DNA of 64,000 bases. Source: Flammeovirgaceae bacterium UBA2786. GTDB lineage: Bacteria > Bacteroidota > Bacteroidia > Cytophagales > Cyclobacteriaceae. Position numbers and translations under genes: made by a program. The stretch spans positions 1 to 64,000 of the forward strand of contig DEIA01000004.1 of the NCBI GenBank assembly GCA_002352225.1. Reading direction: 5' to 3'. Within the stretch, counting starts at the first letter, position 1; each line of letters starts with the position of its first letter. Shown piece after piece: positions 51,069-59,192 of this stretch. The notes under the pieces were generated by a model, which was not told the DNA's origin, did not search any database, and saw only the letters and a program-made list of their open reading frames with translations.

Positions 51069-52136
51069 TTATTTATCCAATTTCTTTTCCTTCAACCATT
51101 TCGACATCAGGTCAGCGACCTCAATGTTATTCAAATCCGAAAAAGGAAAATGTGTATTGCCTTTCAAGCCTGCTTCTGGCAGGTGAACTACGGTTACATC
51201 ACCACCATATTTATTGACTGCATCACGCCAAAGCCTTGACATTTCCATGCGGGCACGCCATCCATCAGCACCCGGATTTGGATCTGGCTTTGAAGGAATA
51301 TTATCACCGTAATAAATAATGATAGGTATTTTGGTCAGCTTCATAAAATCATCCATTGGTCTTGCCACTGCGGTAACCGGGCCTGATGAACTTTCAACGG
51401 GCTGCGGAACTTCACCCTCAGGGAAAATGAATGCGCTTCCGGGTTCGTATGAAACGATTGCTTTTATCTTACTATTCTTCACTGCTGTGAGCCACCCGAA
51501 CCCGCCCGCATGCGAGTGTGTAACGAGTATGCCTTCTCCAATTTTATCAAACAACTTCGAGACTGCATCTGAGTTGACATCATAATCAAATCCACCAATG
51601 TTGGGTGCCATCTGACGAAAGTATTGATTGAGGGTTTCAGGATCTTTTGAAAATTGCACTCCGGGAAAATAGTTTGGCCAGATGCCAATTCGAAAGGTGC
51701 CGAACCACATTTGTTCATCAGGGGTAGGAACAATTTTAACGGAGTCCATACTGCGGCTGGCTCTTCCTCTCCGGGGTTGATCAAGAATATAAACTCCGAA
51801 ACCTCTTCTTAGAAATATATTTTGAAAACCTTCGCGCCCATCGGGCGTGGTTTCCCATGTTTTGGAAAACTGGCCAATGCCATGCCAGAACACCAGCGGA
51901 AGTTTCTTTGCGTTTACAGGGATCTGATAAAATACATAAGCATGATCGCCATGAAACGTTTGCCCTTCAGGTGTGCGTTTGATGGGATCGAATGTTCCCG
52001 GATTTGTTTTCACGGAACCGCCAATGGCAAAACTTCCCTGATCTTCAATGACAAGTGGTTTCTTCTTTTGCGCACTCGCATAAGAAAATGACAGAACGAG
52101 AATTGCAATAAGAAGATTAATTCGGTTGTACTTCAT
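51069..52136 (-). CDS. Exported alpha/beta hydrolase (esterase)
   Basis: 355 residues with a signal peptide (cleavage near SYASAQ). The alpha/beta hydrolase fold shows an N-terminal strand and oxyanion segment LVFWHGIGQFSKTWE, DQPRRGRASRS, and a nucleophile serine in VTHSHAGGFGW. An acid residue is expected in the IPIIIYYGDNIP region and the histidine in GNTHFPF. It resembles the uncharacterised esterases that accompany aromatic degradation genes. Eighteen bases separate it from the NTF2-like gene downstream. Confidence 0.85.
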   Translation of the reverse strand: MKYNRINLLIAILVLSFSYASAQKKKPLVIEDQGSFAIGGSVKTNPGTFDPIKRTPEGQTFHGDHAYVFYQIPVNAKKLPLVFWHGIGQFSKTWETTPDGREGFQNIFLRRGFGVYILDQPRRGRASRSMDSVKIVPTPDEQMWFGTFRIGIWPNYFPGVQFSKDPETLNQYFRQMAPNIGGFDYDVNSDAVSKLFDKIGEGILVTHSHAGGFGWLTAVKNSKIKAIVSYEPGSAFIFPEGEVPQPVESSSGPVTAVARPMDDFMKLTKIPIIIYYGDNIPSKPDPNPGADGWRARMEMSRLWRDAVNKYGGDVTVVHLPEAGLKGNTHFPFSDLNNIEVADLMSKWLKEKKLDK

Positions 52137-52150
52137 AACGTAATCAGTTT

Positions 52151-52621
52151 TCAGTTTTTGTATTCTTCTTCAGTGACTTCATTCAACCAGATCGTTTCGC
52201 CCAGATGTCGGTTAGTTACGGCAACCTGCACGAACTTAGAATCAACACTAGCTCCATGCCAATGCGGTACATTAGCCGGGCATTTAATCACATCGCCCGG
52301 CTTAAGTATTTTTTTGGGTTGATCCTTTTCCTGATAGTATCCGACTCCTTCCATTACCAACAAGATTTGTCCACCCGGATGCTGATGCCATTTGGTATGT
52401 GCGCCTGCTTCAAACGTCACGTTTCCGATTGATGTTGGGTTGATGCTGTCAGCATCCATGAGCGGGCTTAGATAGGCTGTACCTTTAAAATTGGTATTGT
52501 TGATTTTTTGACCTTGTGGAAAAATGGAGTTTGCCACTTCTTGATTCCTGTCTTGTTTTGCGGGCATGCAGGATGAGAATAGTATGGTACCGGAAAAAAG
52601 GAGTATTAAAATATTCTTCAT
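52151..52621 (-). CDS. Cupin-domain lipoprotein
   Basis: 156 residues with a lipobox LFSSC at about residue 18. A single cupin barrel shows the metal motif AGAHTKWHQHPGGQILLVM (motif 1) and PANVPHWHGAS (motif 2), with four likely metal ligands. Cupins of this form often sit beside carboxymuconolactone-decarboxylase-like proteins, as here. Its start overlaps the stop codon of the upstream hydrolase gene by four bases (ATGA), so it is translationally coupled. Anchored in the periplasm or outer membrane. Confidence 0.88.
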   Translation of the reverse strand: MKNILILLFSGTILFSSCMPAKQDRNQEVANSIFPQGQKINNTNFKGTAYLSPLMDADSINPTSIGNVTFEAGAHTKWHQHPGGQILLVMEGVGYYQEKDQPKKILKPGDVIKCPANVPHWHGASVDSKFVQVAVTNRHLGETIWLNEVTEEEYKN

Positions 52622-53682
52622 TGCTCAGTTAGCGTTTTGTTAAAGAAATCAGTCAGCTTACTCACGGCCTGATTAACGTACTCCGGCTTCCAATAGGTTT
52701 GTATGTGGGTGGCTCCATCTAATAAAAAAAGTTCTTTGCTTTTTGCATTCGTTGCTTTGCTGAATGCTTCATCCGTCATGTATTTTGTATCCGCTTTACT
52801 TCCGGCAATCATCAGCAAAGGTTGATTGATAAGATCCATATTCGTGGTCGCATCCCAGGTCATCAGATCGAGCAGGCTGCTCATGGTATAGAGAAAGGTA
52901 GAATTGGGATGGGCATGAGTTCTGTAATAGTATTCGTACCCTTCACGATACAGATCGGTTTTGGTTTTGGCGATCTCTTCATCGGTAATACTAGCTACAC
53001 CCGCGTAAATTATTTCACCACCAGCTATTTCCTGTGCGCGTGCTTCTGAAGCTTTCTTCAAGCGCTCCTGAATGGTGTTTACCTGCGAATTTTGAAACCC
53101 GTTGCGTCTTACTTCTCCGGAGTTAAACATACTCAACGTAGAAACGGCTTTAAATCTTTTGTCGGACTGAGCTGCCTTTATGGTGTACCCGCCACCGCCA
53201 CAAATACCTAACACACCGAGCCGGTTCGCATCAGCCCCTTTATATTGTGTAATAAAGTCGGCCATACCATGAATATCTTCAACACGGTATTCCGGTTTAT
53301 CGGTATGGCGCGGCTCTCCGCCACTTGCTCCCTGATAAGCAGCATCAGCTGCAATGGTTATGTAACCTGCCTCGGCCAAACGTTGTGCATAAAGCCCGGC
53401 CGTTTGTTCTTTAATCCCGCCATTAGGATGAGCCACCACTACAACAGGATATTTTTTCGATTCTGTATAGCCTGCCGGAGTATACACATTGGCAGCAATG
53501 GTAATTCCATTCAACGTATAGGTTACCGGATGAATATTTACTTTTCCGGGAACATTTTCGGTTATAGCGCCACCATAAACTAAAGTGTATGGATTTTGGT
53601 GCTGCGACTTTTTAGTCGTTTGAGCATCTGCAATATTCAGCACCGTTACCATTGCCAGTATAATTGATTTAATTTTTTTCAT
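52618..53682 (-). CDS. Exported alpha/beta hydrolase of the dienelactone-hydrolase type
   Basis: 354 residues with a signal peptide (cleavage near NIADAQ). The fold shows VVVVAHPNGGIKEQT (oxyanion region), a nucleophile in GVLGICGGGGYT and a histidine in LDGATHIQTYW. The nucleophile elbow reads GICGGG, with a cysteine in place of serine. A cysteine nucleophile is the hallmark of dienelactone hydrolases and would fit a ring-cleavage lactone substrate. It is the first gene of the 15-kb minus-strand cluster, and the AraC regulator is divergent from it across 172 bases. Confidence 0.85.
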   Translation of the reverse strand: MKKIKSIILAMVTVLNIADAQTTKKSQHQNPYTLVYGGAITENVPGKVNIHPVTYTLNGITIAANVYTPAGYTESKKYPVVVVAHPNGGIKEQTAGLYAQRLAEAGYITIAADAAYQGASGGEPRHTDKPEYRVEDIHGMADFITQYKGADANRLGVLGICGGGGYTIKAAQSDKRFKAVSTLSMFNSGEVRRNGFQNSQVNTIQERLKKASEARAQEIAGGEIIYAGVASITDEEIAKTKTDLYREGYEYYYRTHAHPNSTFLYTMSSLLDLMTWDATTNMDLINQPLLMIAGSKADTKYMTDEAFSKATNAKSKELFLLDGATHIQTYWKPEYVNQAVSKLTDFFNKTLTEQ

Positions 53683-53828
53683 AACAGGTGCTTAAATGGG
53701 TATTCATTTCCTGATCAACTTCACAAAGGTGTGACTATTGGAAGGTAATGAACGTATATAAATTACGGGTTTACCTACCAAATTTACTGATCCTGGGCCG
53801 GGAATTCAGAAATAGTGTGGCGATACCT

Positions 53829-53836
53829 TAATTTTG
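53829..53836 (+). promoter_or_regulatory. Possible -7 element of the AraC gene
   Basis: TAATTTTG matches the TAnnTTTG consensus, 18 bases before the AraC ATG. No clear TTG is found at the right distance upstream, which is compatible with a promoter needing an activator. The divergent cluster promoter must lie in the same 172-base interval. Confidence 0.4.
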
Positions 53837-53854
53837 AATATAAATAGAACGGCT

Positions 53855-54751
53855 ATGGACGAAATACTGAAGTTCGATACGGTTGGCCAGTATAATGCTT
53901 TCAACCGGAATGAAACCCTGCATCCGCTGGTGAGCGTGGTTGATCTATCGAAGGCGGCACCCAGACAACTCAGACGAATGAGCTACGGATTTTATGTTGT
54001 ATTCCTGAAAGAGATTAAATGTGGCGATCTTAAATATGGGATCAGCAATTACGATTATGAAGAAGGTACACTCGTTTTTCTTGCACCCGGCCAGGTGATT
54101 GGGTCATACGGAGATGAATTTTACCAACCGCAAGGCCTTGCGCTGGTGTTTCATGCCGACTTCATTCATGGTACGGCACTCGCGCGTAACATGAACGACT
54201 ACTCGTTTTTTTCGTACACAACCAACGAAGCGCTGCACCTGTCGGAGCGTGAAAGACAAATTATTCTCGATTGCCTTTCGAAAATCAAATACGAACTTGA
54301 GCAAGGCGTTGATAAGCATAGTAAAAAACTCATCGCATCGAACATCGAATTGTTTTTGAATTACTGCGTACGGTTTTACGATCGCCAGTTTATAACACGC
54401 GACAATACAAACAAAGGCATTTTAGAACGATTCGAAACGTTGCTCCATACCTTCTTTTCGTCAGATAAACCGCAGCAAGTAGGTCTTCCATCTGTAGCCT
54501 ATTGTGCTGGCGAACTCAATCTTTCAGCCAATTATTTCGGTGACCTGATAAAAAAGGAAACTGGAAAATCTGCGCATGAGTACATCACACTAAAATTGAT
54601 TGATGTTGCCAAGCAGAGGATGTTTGATGCAACGAAATCGGTAAGCGAAGTAGCCTACGAATTGGGTTTCAAGTATCCCCAGCATTTTACCCGTGTGTTT
54701 AAGCAGCATGTAGGCGTAACTCCGTTGGAGTACAGAAGTGCAATGAATTGA
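53855..54751 (+). CDS. AraC-family transcription regulator, divergent to the oxidative cluster
   Basis: 298 residues. An N-terminal cupin-like sensing part (about 15-170, FLAPGQVIGSYGDEFYQPQGL) precedes the C-terminal AraC double helix-turn-helix (about 205-298), with YCAGELNLSANYFGDLIKKETG and SEVAYELGFKYPQHFTRVF. The ATG at 53855 is chosen over an upstream in-frame TTG. It is divergent from the 15-kb cluster, so it is the best candidate for its regulator. By family rule it would bind the pathway compound and activate the operon. Confidence 0.9.
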   Translation: MDEILKFDTVGQYNAFNRNETLHPLVSVVDLSKAAPRQLRRMSYGFYVVFLKEIKCGDLKYGISNYDYEEGTLVFLAPGQVIGSYGDEFYQPQGLALVFHADFIHGTALARNMNDYSFFSYTTNEALHLSERERQIILDCLSKIKYELEQGVDKHSKKLIASNIELFLNYCVRFYDRQFITRDNTNKGILERFETLLHTFFSSDKPQQVGLPSVAYCAGELNLSANYFGDLIKKETGKSAHEYITLKLIDVAKQRMFDATKSVSEVAYELGFKYPQHFTRVFKQHVGVTPLEYRSAMN

Positions 54752-54911
54752 TCAAATTACGCTGTACAGTATCACACAAGTAAACAAGGTTTTAATAAGG
54801 GAGTAAACCGAATGTAACCGGTAATGGTTAATTTGGTCTTGTTGTATTCTGGCAAGGAATAATTCAATGTATTTTTTTATTTTCGGGAAATACATCAACC
54901 CAATTCATGCA

Positions 54912-56204
54912 ATGAAATACATAGCATTACTAATTGGCCTTAGTATTTCTTTTCTTACAGCCTCCGGACAAGAAAGCATGAATGCCACAACCTCAGATCC
55001 TCAAAAAATGGGTTGGATGAAGGGGTTTCCACCAGACAAAGACAGTATTTTATCGGCATTGGATGGTAGCTTTTTTCGTTTTCCGGCACTTCGGTACAGT
55101 GTTTCGCATATGCGTGAATTTTTGCCTACAAAAGTTGTACAGGCTTCTATGAATCGGTATGTGTTTGCGTTGAACCCCGATGCTAACATAGATACGATAT
55201 CATTCCTTCCATGGAAAAGTAAAAGCAGAATGACATGGCAGGAATCGCTGTCTTCAAACTATACCGATGGAATTATTATTCTGCATAAAGGCAAAATTGT
55301 GTATGAAAAATATTTTGGGTCGCTTACAGCAGATGGAGTACATGCGGTTATGTCTGTAAGTAAAACATTTACGGGTACGGTAGGAGCGCTTTTAGCAGAA
55401 GAGGGTGTATTGGATGAAACCAAAACGGCTTCTTACTATGTTCCTGAGCTTAAGAACTCCGCTTTTGGCGATGCCACCATTCGCCAGGTTTTAGATATGA
55501 CAACTGCTTTGCAGTACAGCGAAGACTATGCAAATCCGAATTCAGAAATATGGACATTTAGCGCAGCCGGAAATCCTTTTCCGAAACCTAAAGACTACAC
55601 AGGACCAACTAATTATTATGAATATTTAGAAACGGTAAAAAAGAACGGAAAGCATGGTGATGCGTTTGCATACAAGACCATAAATACCGATGCCTTAGGG
55701 TGGATTATTTCCAGAGTAACCGGAAAAAGTATACCTGAATTACTCTCGGAAAAAATTTGGCAGCCGTTGGGAACACACCACGATGGATATTATCAGATAG
55801 ATGGTTCTGGAATTGCGTTTGCCGGAGGTGGATTTAATTGCAACCTGAGAGACGCAGCCATGTTTGGTGAGATGATACGGAATAATGGATACTTTAATAA
55901 CAAGCAGATTTTACCGGCCCGCGTAATTGCGAGCATCCGGCAAGGTGGCAACCAAAAGGCTTTTGAAAGAGCAGGTTATAAAGATTTGAAAAACTGGAGT
56001 TATAGAAATATGTGGTGGATTACCCATAATCAGAATGGCGCTTTCGCGGCACGGGGTGTGCATGGCCAAACTATTTATATAGATCCGGCCGCCCAAATGG
56101 TTATTGTGCGTTTTGCTTCTCATCCAATAGCCGGTAACGCAGCCAATGATCCGTTTTCTTTACCCGCTTACCAGGCTATAGCCGACTACCTAGTAACAAA
56201 ATAA
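54912..56204 (+). CDS. Exported serine hydrolase of the beta-lactamase/penicillin-binding-protein-4-like family
   Basis: 430 residues from the ATG at 54912 with a signal peptide (LIGLSISFLTASGQ). An earlier ATG at 54867 gives an unlikely N-terminus. The class C beta-lactamase-like fold shows the serine motif SVSKTFTG (SxxK), the tyrosine motif YSED, and HGQT in the place of the KTG strand. Such proteins are esterases, peptidases or PBP-like enzymes. It does not belong to the oxidative cluster, being on the opposite strand and downstream of the AraC gene. Confidence 0.88.
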   Translation: MKYIALLIGLSISFLTASGQESMNATTSDPQKMGWMKGFPPDKDSILSALDGSFFRFPALRYSVSHMREFLPTKVVQASMNRYVFALNPDANIDTISFLPWKSKSRMTWQESLSSNYTDGIIILHKGKIVYEKYFGSLTADGVHAVMSVSKTFTGTVGALLAEEGVLDETKTASYYVPELKNSAFGDATIRQVLDMTTALQYSEDYANPNSEIWTFSAAGNPFPKPKDYTGPTNYYEYLETVKKNGKHGDAFAYKTINTDALGWIISRVTGKSIPELLSEKIWQPLGTHHDGYYQIDGSGIAFAGGGFNCNLRDAAMFGEMIRNNGYFNNKQILPARVIASIRQGGNQKAFERAGYKDLKNWSYRNMWWITHNQNGAFAARGVHGQTIYIDPAAQMVIVRFASHPIAGNAANDPFSLPAYQAIADYLVTK

Positions 56205-56205
56205 T

Positions 56206-56229
56206 ACCCGGAAGAGGGTTAATATTTTT
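56206..56229 (+). terminator. Weak terminator after the serine hydrolase gene
   Basis: ACCC-GGAAGA-GGGT makes a short stem followed by TAATATTTTTTT. The stem has only four or five pairs, so this is tentative. Confidence 0.35.
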
Positions 56230-56341
56230 TTCTCACTACAACTTTTCCGCACTTCACTGCATCCTACCACCGGTTAAGGGCAAGCGGCTTGCCTTGCCAT
56301 ACCGGATTTAGCACTTTCACACACCCAAATCATTCTGGTTT

Positions 56342-58786
56342 ATGTTACAGAATTATTTCAAAATCGCCTTGCGCGCTCTGTGGCGCAGTAAAATTCATTC
56401 GTCTATCAATGTGCTGGGGCTTAGTCTGGGCATAGCCTGCTGTGTGCTTATTGCCCTTTTTGTGAAGGATGAATTAACGTTTGATGCGTTTCATTCAAAA
56501 GCCGATCGTATTTACCGGGTGTTTGTTAAGGAAGACTGGGGCGAAAATCAACAATTTTTTAATACTACTACACCCATGCCTATGGGGCCGGCCTTAAAAG
56601 ATAACCTGCCCGAGGTGGAAAGTTTTGTTCGCTTTGCAGCCATTAATGCTATGGTAAAAGTTGGCGAGCAACAATTTAGCGAAGGAGTTGTGCTGGCCGA
56701 TCGTTCCGCATTTTCAGTTTTCGATTTTGATTTACTTCAAGGCGAACGCGATGCGGTATTGCGCGATCAGCACAATGTGGTGATTACAAAAGAACAAGCT
56801 GAAAAATATTTTGGACAAGCCGACCCGATTGGGCAGGCATTATCAATTCAGTTGGGCGATAACTTTGAAGAGTTTATCGTTTCAGGGGTGGTTGATATTC
56901 CAACCAATTCAAGTATCCGCTTTACTATTCTTATTCCTGATCACAACTACATAAAAATCTTTTCTGAACGACAGATGAATTCCGGTTGGTTCAACATTCA
57001 TCCGTCAACCTATATATTGCTGCGCGAAGGCATAACGCGAGCGCAGGCCGAAAGCAAGTTTCCCGATTTGTTTCTCAAACTAATAGGTGAAGAAGATTTT
57101 AAGCAAAGTAAATATGCACCAGGTTTGCAGCCGCTCACCAGCATTCACCTCGATACCAATTACCCTGCAGGCGATGCTCCCGTAAGCGATGCGAAGTATT
57201 CGTACATATTAGGTGCGGTAGCGGTGCTCATTTTATTTGTAGCCTGTATCAATTTTGTTACGCTTTCCGTTGGCCGGTCGTTAAAGCGTGCCCGCGAGGT
57301 AGGCATTAGAAAAGTAGTGGGTGCAGCACGTAAACAACTCATTGCTCAGTTTATTGGCGAAGCCGTATTGATTACCACAATAGCCCTGGTGTTGGGTGTG
57401 TTGCTTTCTGTATTTGGGCTTCCGTTATTTAATTCGTTGTCGGGCAAGCAACTGATATTTTCGTGGAATGGGTTTTTGCTGATTGTAGCTGGCTCCTTAC
57501 TTTTTATTATCGGGTTAATGGCAGGCAGTTACCCGGCTTTCGTATTGTCATCGTTTAAACCAATTGCCGTATTGAAAGGCTCGCTGCAAACCGGAAGCAC
57601 CAGGCAACGGGTACGGCAGGTATTGGTTGGTGTGCAGTTGGTGCTCTCTATTTTTCTTATTTCCAGTACGCTCATCATGCAACAGCAGTTGAGTTTTCTG
57701 CAGAGTAAGAATCTGGGATTTAATAAAGAGCAATTGGCGGTAATACAATTAAATGTACTACGCGAAGGCAGATTGCCTGAAAGGATTAAGAAAGGGTTTG
57801 AAATGTCGGAACAATTCAAAGCTGAACTTGGAAAAATAAATGGCGTACTGGCAGCCGGTACCGCTTCACATGATTTTGGCAATGGCAGTTGGACAGCCGT
57901 TGGCTACACCGATGACCAGGGTACCTATCGCAACTTCAATATGAACGTGGTCGATGATGAATACATTCCGTTAATGAAAATGGAAATGGTAACCGGAAGA
58001 AATTTTACAGATGAGGTGGCAGATAAAAAGGGAGTGGTCGTAAATGAAGCATTTGCAAAAGAGTATGGCTGGACGGATGTGAACGGAAAACGAATCCCCG
58101 GTAAGAATTTTGGCGAACATGAAGTAATCGGGATTGTGAAAGACTTCAATTACACCTCGCTCTATACTTCAGTTCCTCCGCTGGCTATGGTTCAGGATCC
58201 AACCATCATTCTTGCAGGTTCCGAGAATATCAATTTTGAAAATAGCCCGATGCCGAAACTTTTTGTTCGCCTGGCTCCTGAAAATATGGCTGCCACATTA
58301 GATCAGATTAAATCCGTTTGGGATAAACTTACTAATGCAGAAGAATTTGATTTTACGTTTGTAGATCAGGCGTTGGATGCGCAATACCGCAGCGATCAGA
58401 ATTTGGGCAAGATTGTGAGCATGGCCACCTTGCTGGCTGTAATAATTGGCAGCATGGGATTATATGCGTTGGCTTCATTAGCCATGCAGAATAGAACCAA
58501 AGAAATTTCCATACGCAAAGTGATGGGCGCTACCGAGCAATCGTTGCTGGTGCTGCTTTCGCGCGATTATGTGATGATGATTTTTGTTTCTCTTGCAATA
58601 TCGGTTCCTATTACCTGGTACCTTATGAATAATTGGCTTCAGAATTTTCAATACCGTATTGAGGTAGGGTGGCAGGTGTTTGCGTTGGCAGGTGGTCTCT
58701 CTTTGGTGGTGGCCTTGATAACCATCAGCTATCAGGCTTTGAAAACGGCCTGGACCCGGCCAGCCGAAGCACTTAAATACGAATAG
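56342..58786 (+). CDS. FtsX/MacB-type ABC transporter permease
   Basis: 814 residues of the MacB/FtsX permease type. A first helix (about 20-42, INVLGLSLGIACCVLIALFV) is followed by a MacB periplasmic core domain (about 50-245) and an FtsX domain of three helices (about 280-410). A second helix/periplasmic unit (about 425-650) and a second FtsX domain (about 690-805) complete it. It opens with ALRALWRSKIHSSINVLG, typical of Bacteroidota permeases. There is no nucleotide-binding domain. A second permease lies at 59193 and a PadR regulator gene lies between them. No ATPase gene is in the window, so its partner must be elsewhere. Role: export or envelope mechanotransmission, undefined. Confidence 0.92.
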   Translation: MLQNYFKIALRALWRSKIHSSINVLGLSLGIACCVLIALFVKDELTFDAFHSKADRIYRVFVKEDWGENQQFFNTTTPMPMGPALKDNLPEVESFVRFAAINAMVKVGEQQFSEGVVLADRSAFSVFDFDLLQGERDAVLRDQHNVVITKEQAEKYFGQADPIGQALSIQLGDNFEEFIVSGVVDIPTNSSIRFTILIPDHNYIKIFSERQMNSGWFNIHPSTYILLREGITRAQAESKFPDLFLKLIGEEDFKQSKYAPGLQPLTSIHLDTNYPAGDAPVSDAKYSYILGAVAVLILFVACINFVTLSVGRSLKRAREVGIRKVVGAARKQLIAQFIGEAVLITTIALVLGVLLSVFGLPLFNSLSGKQLIFSWNGFLLIVAGSLLFIIGLMAGSYPAFVLSSFKPIAVLKGSLQTGSTRQRVRQVLVGVQLVLSIFLISSTLIMQQQLSFLQSKNLGFNKEQLAVIQLNVLREGRLPERIKKGFEMSEQFKAELGKINGVLAAGTASHDFGNGSWTAVGYTDDQGTYRNFNMNVVDDEYIPLMKMEMVTGRNFTDEVADKKGVVVNEAFAKEYGWTDVNGKRIPGKNFGEHEVIGIVKDFNYTSLYTSVPPLAMVQDPTIILAGSENINFENSPMPKLFVRLAPENMAATLDQIKSVWDKLTNAEEFDFTFVDQALDAQYRSDQNLGKIVSMATLLAVIIGSMGLYALASLAMQNRTKEISIRKVMGATEQSLLVLLSRDYVMMIFVSLAISVPITWYLMNNWLQNFQYRIEVGWQVFALAGGLSLVVALITISYQALKTAWTRPAEALKYE

Positions 58787-58805
58787 TCCTGTTTCTTTTA
58801 CAAAG

Positions 58806-58839
58806 TTGTAACAAATCAGTTAGTTCGCCCGTATATTTG
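58806..58839 (+). promoter_or_regulatory. Promoter of the padR and second permease genes
   Basis: TATATTTG (58832-58839) is a perfect match to the Bacteroidota -7 element. The nearest TTG (58806-58808) is 23 bases upstream, a little longer than usual. The start codon of padR follows 19 bases after the -7 element. Confidence 0.6.
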
Positions 58840-58855
58840 TTTTACAAAACATATA
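58834..58855 (+). promoter_or_regulatory. Palindrome over the padR -7 element, probable PadR operator
   Basis: TGTTTT (58838-58843) and AAAACA (58846-58851) are perfect arms around AC, extended by TAT/ATA with one mismatch each side. The palindrome overlaps the -7 element and ends four bases before the padR ATG. PadR proteins bind AT-rich inverted repeats with ACAT/ATGT-like edges at their own promoters, so autorepression is the natural reading. Confidence 0.6.
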
Positions 58856-58858
58856 CTA

Positions 58859-59191
58859 ATGAGTAAAGAGTATCTTGGCGAATTTGAAGAATTGGTGCTT
58901 ACCATGGCAGGCATTCTTCAGGAAGAAGCTTATGGCAATGCTATTGTAACTGAAATTAAAGAACGGGTGGGGCGCGAAGTTAACCTGAGTGCTGTACACG
59001 TAACCTTGTACCGGCTTGAGGACAAAGGTTTTGTTAAATCGAAAATGGGTGGTGCCACTAACCAACGAGGTGGCAGACGCAAACGCATTTTTACAGTTAC
59101 CAATGCAGGGTTGGCCATGTTGCGTAGTATGAAAGAAGCACGTATAGATTTATGGAAACTCATTCCACAACTAAAGATGGTGGCTATTTAA
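58859..59191 (+). CDS. PadR-family transcription regulator
   Basis: 110 residues forming the PadR winged helix: EELVLTMAGILQEEAYGNAI, the recognition helix LSAVHVTLYRLEDKGFVKSK, the wing RGGRRKRIFTVTNAG and a C-terminal dimerisation helix. It is the short PadR type lacking an extended helical domain. It lies immediately upstream of the prefix-domain permease (one base apart), the usual pairing in Bacteroidota. A palindrome covers its own promoter. It probably represses itself and the permease gene until an unknown signal relieves it. Confidence 0.92.
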   Translation: MSKEYLGEFEELVLTMAGILQEEAYGNAIVTEIKERVGREVNLSAVHVTLYRLEDKGFVKSKMGGATNQRGGRRKRIFTVTNAGLAMLRSMKEARIDLWKLIPQLKMVAI

Positions 59192-59192
59192 A

